A DNA stretch of 16,084 bases from Actinomycetes bacterium (GTDB taxonomy: Bacteria > Actinomycetota > Acidimicrobiia > Acidimicrobiales > UBA8190), in NCBI GenBank assembly GCA_021798135.1, contig JAJZYI010000035.1, positions 1 through 16,084 of the forward strand. The letters are read 5' to 3'. Position 1 is the first letter of the stretch; every line of letters begins with the position of its first letter. This document shows positions 12,798 to 16,084 of this stretch, piece after piece. A program made the position numbers and the translations under genes. The notes beneath the pieces are model-generated. The model was not told the DNA's origin. It was given only the letters and a program-made list of their open reading frames with translations, and ran no database searches.

Positions 12798-15506
12798 GTG
12801 CTCTTCGACGGGATGTCCCACCAGCTGCCCGACATCGACCCCGAGGAGACGGCCGAGTGGCTCGACTCGTTCGACGCCGTCGTCGGCACGTCCGGCCGCA
12901 CGAGGGCCCGGTTCATCCTGATGAAGCTCCTGGAGCGCGCCCGGGCCGCCCAGGTCGGCTTCCCGGCGACGGTCTCCACGCCGTACGTCAACACCATCCC
13001 GCCTGACCAGGAGCCGTGGTTCCCCGGCGACGAGCTGGTCGAACGGCGCATCCGCGCGTACATCCGATGGAACGCGGCCGTCATGGTCACGCGGGCCAAC
13101 CACCGCAGCGAGGGGATCGGCGGCCACCTCTCCACCTACGCCAGCTCGGCGGCGCTGTACGAGGTCGGGTTCAACCACTTCTTCCGGGGCAAGGCGAACG
13201 GCGGTTTCGGCGACCAGGTGTTCATCCAGGGCCACGCCTCGCCCGGGATCTACGCCCGGGCCTACGTGGAGGGCCGGCTCGACGAGGACCAGCTCGACAA
13301 CTTCCGCCAGGAGGTCGGCGGCGACGGCCTGCCGAGCTACCCCCACCCGCGGCTGCTCCCCGACTTCTGGGAGTTCCCGACGGTGTCGATGGGCCTCGGC
13401 CCCCTCTGCGCCATCTACCAGGCGCACGTCAACCGCTACCTGCTGCACCGCGAGCTCGTCGACACCAGCGCCAGCCGCGTCTGGGCCTTCCTCGGCGACG
13501 GCGAGCTCGACGAGGTCGAGTCGATCGGCGCCCTGGGGGTCGCCGGGCGCGAGCACCTCGACAACCTGATCTTCGTCGTGAACTGCAACCTCCAGCGCCT
13601 GGACGGCCCGGTGCGCGGCAACGGCAAGATCATCCAGGAGGCCGAGGCCATGTTCCGCGGCGCCGGCTGGGACGTGATCAAGGTCGTCTGGGGCTCGCGC
13701 TGGGACGAGCTGCTCGCCCGCGACGTCGACGGCGTCCTCCTCGACAAGATGAACACGACACCCGACGGCGACTTCCAGAAGTACGCCACCGAATCGGGCG
13801 CGTACATCCGCGAGCACTTCTTCGGCCCCGACCCGCGGCTGCGCCGCCTGGTCGAGCACCTGTCCGACGAGGAGCTGCAGTCCCTGCCGCGCGGCGGCCA
13901 CGACTACCGCAAGCTCTACGCGGCCTACCAGCGTGCCACCGAGTCCACGGGCTCCCCCACCGTCATCCTGGCCAAGACCGTGAAGGGCTGGACCCTCGGG
14001 CCCGAGATCGAGGCCCGCAACGCCACCCACCAGATCAAGAAGATGACGCGCGCCCAGCTCGTGGCCCTGCGCGACCGCCTGTACCTGCAACCTGAGATCC
14101 CGGACGAGGCCCTGGACGCCGACCTGCCCCCGTACTACCGGCCGCCCAAGGACTCCGAGGCACACCAGTACCTCGTGGCGCGCCGCAGCGTGCTGGCCGG
14201 GCCGGTGCCCAGCCGCGTGGTGCGGCCGCGGCCGGCGCCAGCCCCCGACCCCGCAGTCTTCGCCGACCTGCTGGCCGGCTCCGGGTCGCAGGCCGCCTCG
14301 ACGACGATGGCGTTCTCGCGCCTGCTGCGCAACATGGTGCGCGACGAGGCCATCGGCTCCGCCGTCGTGCCCATCGTCCCCGACGAGGCCCGGACCTTCG
14401 GCATGGAGCCGATCATCGCCGAGACCGCCATCTACGCCCCCGACGGGCAACGGTACACCCCCGTCGACGCCGACCTGATCCTCCGCTATGCCGAGGACCG
14501 GCGCGGCCAGGTCCTGCAGGAGGGCATCACGGAGGCAGGCGCCATGGCCGCCTTCATCGCCCTGGCGACGGCGTACGCCACGTGGGGACGGCCGATGCTG
14601 CCGGTGTACGCGTTCTACTCCATGTTCGGCTTCCAGCGCACCGGCGACCTGGCGTGGCTGCTGGGCGACATCCGCGGCCGCGGCCTGCTGGCCGGGTGCA
14701 CGGCCGGTCGCACGACGCTGCAGGGCGAAGGGCTCCAGCACGACGACGGGCAGTCGCCGCTGCTGGCGTCGGTCAACCCGGCCGCTCGGGTCTACGACCC
14801 CGCCTTCGCCTACGAGGTCGCCGTCATCGTGGAGGAGGCGGTGCGGCGCACGCTCGGGCCCGAGCCCGAGGACCGCTTCTGGTACCTCACCCTGTACAAC
14901 GAGAACTACGCCATGCCGGCGCTGCCCGGTGGGGCAGAGGGTGACGCTGTTCGCCAGGGGATCCTGCAGGGCATGTACCGCTTCGCGCCGCCGGCGGAGA
15001 CGACCGGCGACCGCAGCGCCACCATCCTCTTCTCCGGCGTCATGTGGCAGCCGGCCATGGCGGCGCGCGCCGAGCTGGCCGAGCGCTGGAACGTCTCGGC
15101 CGACTGCTGGTCGGTGACGTCGTACACCGAGCTGCGCGACGACGCCCTGGCCGCCGAGCGCTTCAACCGGCTCCACCCGACGGCCGAGCAGCGGGTCCCC
15201 GTGGTGACCCGGCAGCTGGGCCCCGGCACCGGGCCGGTCGTGGCGGTGACCGACTACGTCCGCGCCGTGCCCGACCAGGTCTGCCGCTTCGTCCCGCGCG
15301 ACTTCACCTCCCTGGGCACCGACGGGTTCGGCCGGTCCGACACCCGCGAGCGCCTCCGCCGGTTCTTCGAGGTGGACGCGTCGCACATCGTCGTGGCCGT
15401 GCTCGCCGCCCTGGCCAGGACGGGCGCCGGCAGCGCCCAGGAGGTCGCGGACGCCATCGCCGCCTACGACATCGACGCCGACGCCCCGGAACCCTGGCGG
15501 ACCTGA
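12798..15506 (+). CDS. aceE: Pyruvate dehydrogenase E1 component, homodimeric AceE type
   Basis: Thiamine diphosphate enzyme of 902 residues that decarboxylates pyruvate and acetylates the lipoyl group of E2. Key sites: His146 in QGHASPG, the ThDP/Mg-binding GDGELDE (233-239) through NCN (262-264), the KTVKGWTLG segment, and in the pyrimidine-binding domain EGITEAGAMA, YAFYSMFGFQRTGD and GLQHDDGQSP. Length matches the single-chain E1 of actinobacteria and gammaproteobacteria. The GTG at 12798 is the first possible start, since an in-frame TAG lies 12 nt upstream; an ATG at 12813 is the alternative. The N terminus is shorter than in mycobacterial AceE but reaches the conserved LPDIDPEET. There is no ribosome site. 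E2 and E3 are on the opposite strand about 6-8 kb away. A terminator hairpin follows. Confidence 0.97.
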   Translation: MLFDGMSHQLPDIDPEETAEWLDSFDAVVGTSGRTRARFILMKLLERARAAQVGFPATVSTPYVNTIPPDQEPWFPGDELVERRIRAYIRWNAAVMVTRANHRSEGIGGHLSTYASSAALYEVGFNHFFRGKANGGFGDQVFIQGHASPGIYARAYVEGRLDEDQLDNFRQEVGGDGLPSYPHPRLLPDFWEFPTVSMGLGPLCAIYQAHVNRYLLHRELVDTSASRVWAFLGDGELDEVESIGALGVAGREHLDNLIFVVNCNLQRLDGPVRGNGKIIQEAEAMFRGAGWDVIKVVWGSRWDELLARDVDGVLLDKMNTTPDGDFQKYATESGAYIREHFFGPDPRLRRLVEHLSDEELQSLPRGGHDYRKLYAAYQRATESTGSPTVILAKTVKGWTLGPEIEARNATHQIKKMTRAQLVALRDRLYLQPEIPDEALDADLPPYYRPPKDSEAHQYLVARRSVLAGPVPSRVVRPRPAPAPDPAVFADLLAGSGSQAASTTMAFSRLLRNMVRDEAIGSAVVPIVPDEARTFGMEPIIAETAIYAPDGQRYTPVDADLILRYAEDRRGQVLQEGITEAGAMAAFIALATAYATWGRPMLPVYAFYSMFGFQRTGDLAWLLGDIRGRGLLAGCTAGRTTLQGEGLQHDDGQSPLLASVNPAARVYDPAFAYEVAVIVEEAVRRTLGPEPEDRFWYLTLYNENYAMPALPGGAEGDAVRQGILQGMYRFAPPAETTGDRSATILFSGVMWQPAMAARAELAERWNVSADCWSVTSYTELRDDALAAERFNRLHPTAEQRVPVVTRQLGPGTGPVVAVTDYVRAVPDQVCRFVPRDFTSLGTDGFGRSDTRERLRRFFEVDASHIVVAVLAALARTGAGSAQEVADAIAAYDIDADAPEPWRT

Positions 15507-15510
15507 GCGG

Positions 15511-15541
15511 CCGGGGCTCGCTCCGCCCGGGCGGAGCCCCC
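15511..15541 (+). terminator. Hairpin terminator after aceE
   Basis: GGGGCTC (15513-15519) pairs with GAGCCCC (15534-15540), and the enclosed CTCCGCCCGGGCGGAG is itself a perfect 16-bp palindrome. The structure starts 5 bp after the aceE stop. No T tract follows. A smaller hairpin (GCCGAC/GTCGGC, 15556-15572) lies just beyond. Confidence 0.65.
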
Positions 15542-15600
15542 GCTCCCCCGGCACCGCCGACAGACAGTCGGCAGGCGGACACCCTCGATGGCCCGCGACC

Positions 15601-15712
15601 GGCGAACCCGCCGCCGGCGAGCACACCCCGGGCGAACCCACCGCCGGCGAGCACACCCCCGGCGAACCCACCGCCGGGTACACCCCCCGGCGAACCCACC
15701 GCCGGGTACACG
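15601..15712. repeat. Tandem repeat array of about 30 bp, four copies
   Basis: Units begin GGCGAACCC at 15601, 15631, 15661 and 15689; spacings are 30, 30 and 28, and the last is partial. The first two carry CCGGCGAGCACACCCC and the last two CCGGGTACAC after the shared GGCGAACCCACCGCCG core. There are no unique spacers, so this is not a CRISPR array. It is intergenic. Confidence 0.85.
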
Positions 15713-15796
15713 GCGCGCCGGCCGCCGCAAGCCACGGTCGGTGCACGGGGGCCAGCGCAGGCCGAGTTCGTCCACCGACGGCGGCCGGCGCCGTGC

Positions 15797-15820
15797 TACA
15801 CTTGTTACCGCTGGTAACAA
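15797..15820 (+). promoter_or_regulatory. Promoter -10 box with overlapping operator palindrome
   Basis: TACACT (15797-15802) fits the TANNNT -10 pattern. Overlapping its last base is a perfect palindrome TTGTTACCGCTGGTAACAA (15802-15820; 8-bp arms, 3-bp centre), AT-rich against a very GC-rich background. It covers the expected transcription start, which is a classic place for a repressor site. Which regulator binds is unknown. The same arms could form a small hairpin at the 5' end of the RNA. Confidence 0.6.
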
Positions 15821-15910
15821 CTGCTGGCGAACCGTGTAGCGCTGGCAGTGCGGTGGCATGGCGGCACACGGGCGGGGCGGGGCGATCGAGCCGCTCCCCC
15901 GTCGGACTCG

Positions 15911-15917
15911 GAGGAGC
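15911..15917 (+). promoter_or_regulatory. Ribosome binding site of the last gene
   Basis: GAGGAGC (with GG before it, giving GGAGGAG at 15910-15916) lies 7 nt before the ATG at 15924 and is close to ideal. It decides the start of the truncated gene at the window end. Confidence 0.75.
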
Positions 15918-15923
15918 CAGAAC

Positions 15924-16084
15924 ATGGCCAGCAACGACGGCGGACGGACCGCCACGCAGGCGAAGCGCACGTCCGCACCGGCCGGTGTGCGCGACTCGCG
16001 CCCGGCGGCGCCGACGGGCGCCCGGGCGACGGCCCCACGGCAGCGGGCGACGGCCCCACGGCAGCGGGCGACGGCACGGGGCGG
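15924..16084 (+). CDS. Start of an unidentified gene with a basic, disordered N terminus (cut by window end)
   Basis: I do not recognise it; only the first 53 residues are in view. They begin MASNDGGRTATQAKRTSAPAG, are rich in Arg, Ala, Thr and Pro, and contain RATAPRQ twice followed by RATA, encoded by a 21-bp tandem repeat (16024-16075). Such a tail is typical of a flexible N-terminal extension before a folded domain, possibly nucleic-acid binding; this is a guess. The ATG has an ideal ribosome site, and upstream lies a promoter with an operator-like palindrome, so the gene is likely under a dedicated repressor, perhaps its own product. Confidence 0.6.
   Translation, partial: MASNDGGRTATQAKRTSAPAGVRDSRPAAPTGARATAPRQRATAPRQRATARG
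16024..16075 (+). repeat. 21-bp tandem repeat, two and a half copies, in the last gene
   Basis: Units beginning GGGCGACGGCCCCACGG at 16024 and 16045 and a partial at 16066 are identical and in frame, encoding RATAPRQ. Confidence 0.85.

Larger units (their letters stand above)
15507..15923. other. 417-bp gene-free region between aceE and the last gene
   Basis: No reading frame here looks real. From left to right it holds the aceE terminator hairpin, a second small hairpin, the 30-bp tandem repeat array, a promoter-like box with a 19-bp palindrome, and an untranslated leader of about 115 nt ending in a strong ribosome site. The leader has a loose inverted pair CCGTGT (15832-15837) and ACACGG (15866-15871) of unknown meaning. 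Confidence 0.6.

Noticed and set aside
15601..15712. CRISPR array
   Set aside because: The units are contiguous with no unique spacers and no cas genes are in view.
12642..15869. A 1075-codon minus-strand open frame opposite aceE
   Set aside because: It is the antisense shadow of aceE; the composition (runs of Val, Gly, Asp, Leu, His) is typical of a mirrored frame and no domain is visible.

Overview
The window is very GC-rich (roughly three quarters G+C, with codon third positions almost all G or C). It has GTG and TTG starts, leaderless-looking promoters and a homodimeric-type pyruvate dehydrogenase E1 (AceE) next to an actinobacterial-style lipoate cluster. This points to the Actinomycetota. 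A less-studied class such as Acidimicrobiia is possible, but I cannot prove it from the sequence.

Layout, left to right. (1) 38-1114 (+): a membrane-anchored protein of unknown function with a 9-residue HPG repeat; its 3' end overlaps the convergent M24 gene. (2) 1074-7108 (-): a tightly packed operon, in transcription order lpdA (E3), sucB-type E2, a LipB-LipA fusion in one reading frame, and an M24 Xaa-Pro-peptidase-like gene. The junctions are an 8-nt overlap, an 8-nt gap and a 2-nt gap. (3) 7212-10865 (-): an SDR of the type-2 3-hydroxyacyl-CoA dehydrogenase type, an RNase HI with an extra N-terminal segment, and a V4R-GAF-GAF-GGDEF diguanylate cyclase. (4) 10993-11970 (+): an aldo/keto reductase, divergent from the GGDEF gene. 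(5) 12108-12788: a segment of about 0.68 kb bounded by perfect 21-bp inverted repeats ending in CTAG. It has visibly lower G+C and holds one VOC/PhnB-like gene and no transposase. I read it as a mobile-insertion-cassette-like element. (6) 12798-15506 (+): aceE, starting 9 bp beyond the right end of that element. (7) 15507-15923: a 417-bp gene-free stretch with a terminator hairpin, a 30-bp tandem repeat array, and a promoter with a perfect 19-bp operator-like palindrome. (8) 15924-end (+): the start of a gene with a disordered basic N terminus.

How the genes work together. AceE (E1), the E2 and Lpd (E3) make up a complete pyruvate dehydrogenase complex. LipB transfers octanoate to the E2 lipoyl lysine and LipA inserts the sulfurs, so the operon also matures the cofactor of the complex it encodes. 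Here those two steps lie on one polypeptide.

The most noteworthy items are the inverted-repeat cassette carrying a VOC gene and touching the aceE promoter, the LipB-LipA fusion, the operator at 15802-15820, and an unusual density of distinct short tandem repeats both in linkers and between genes.
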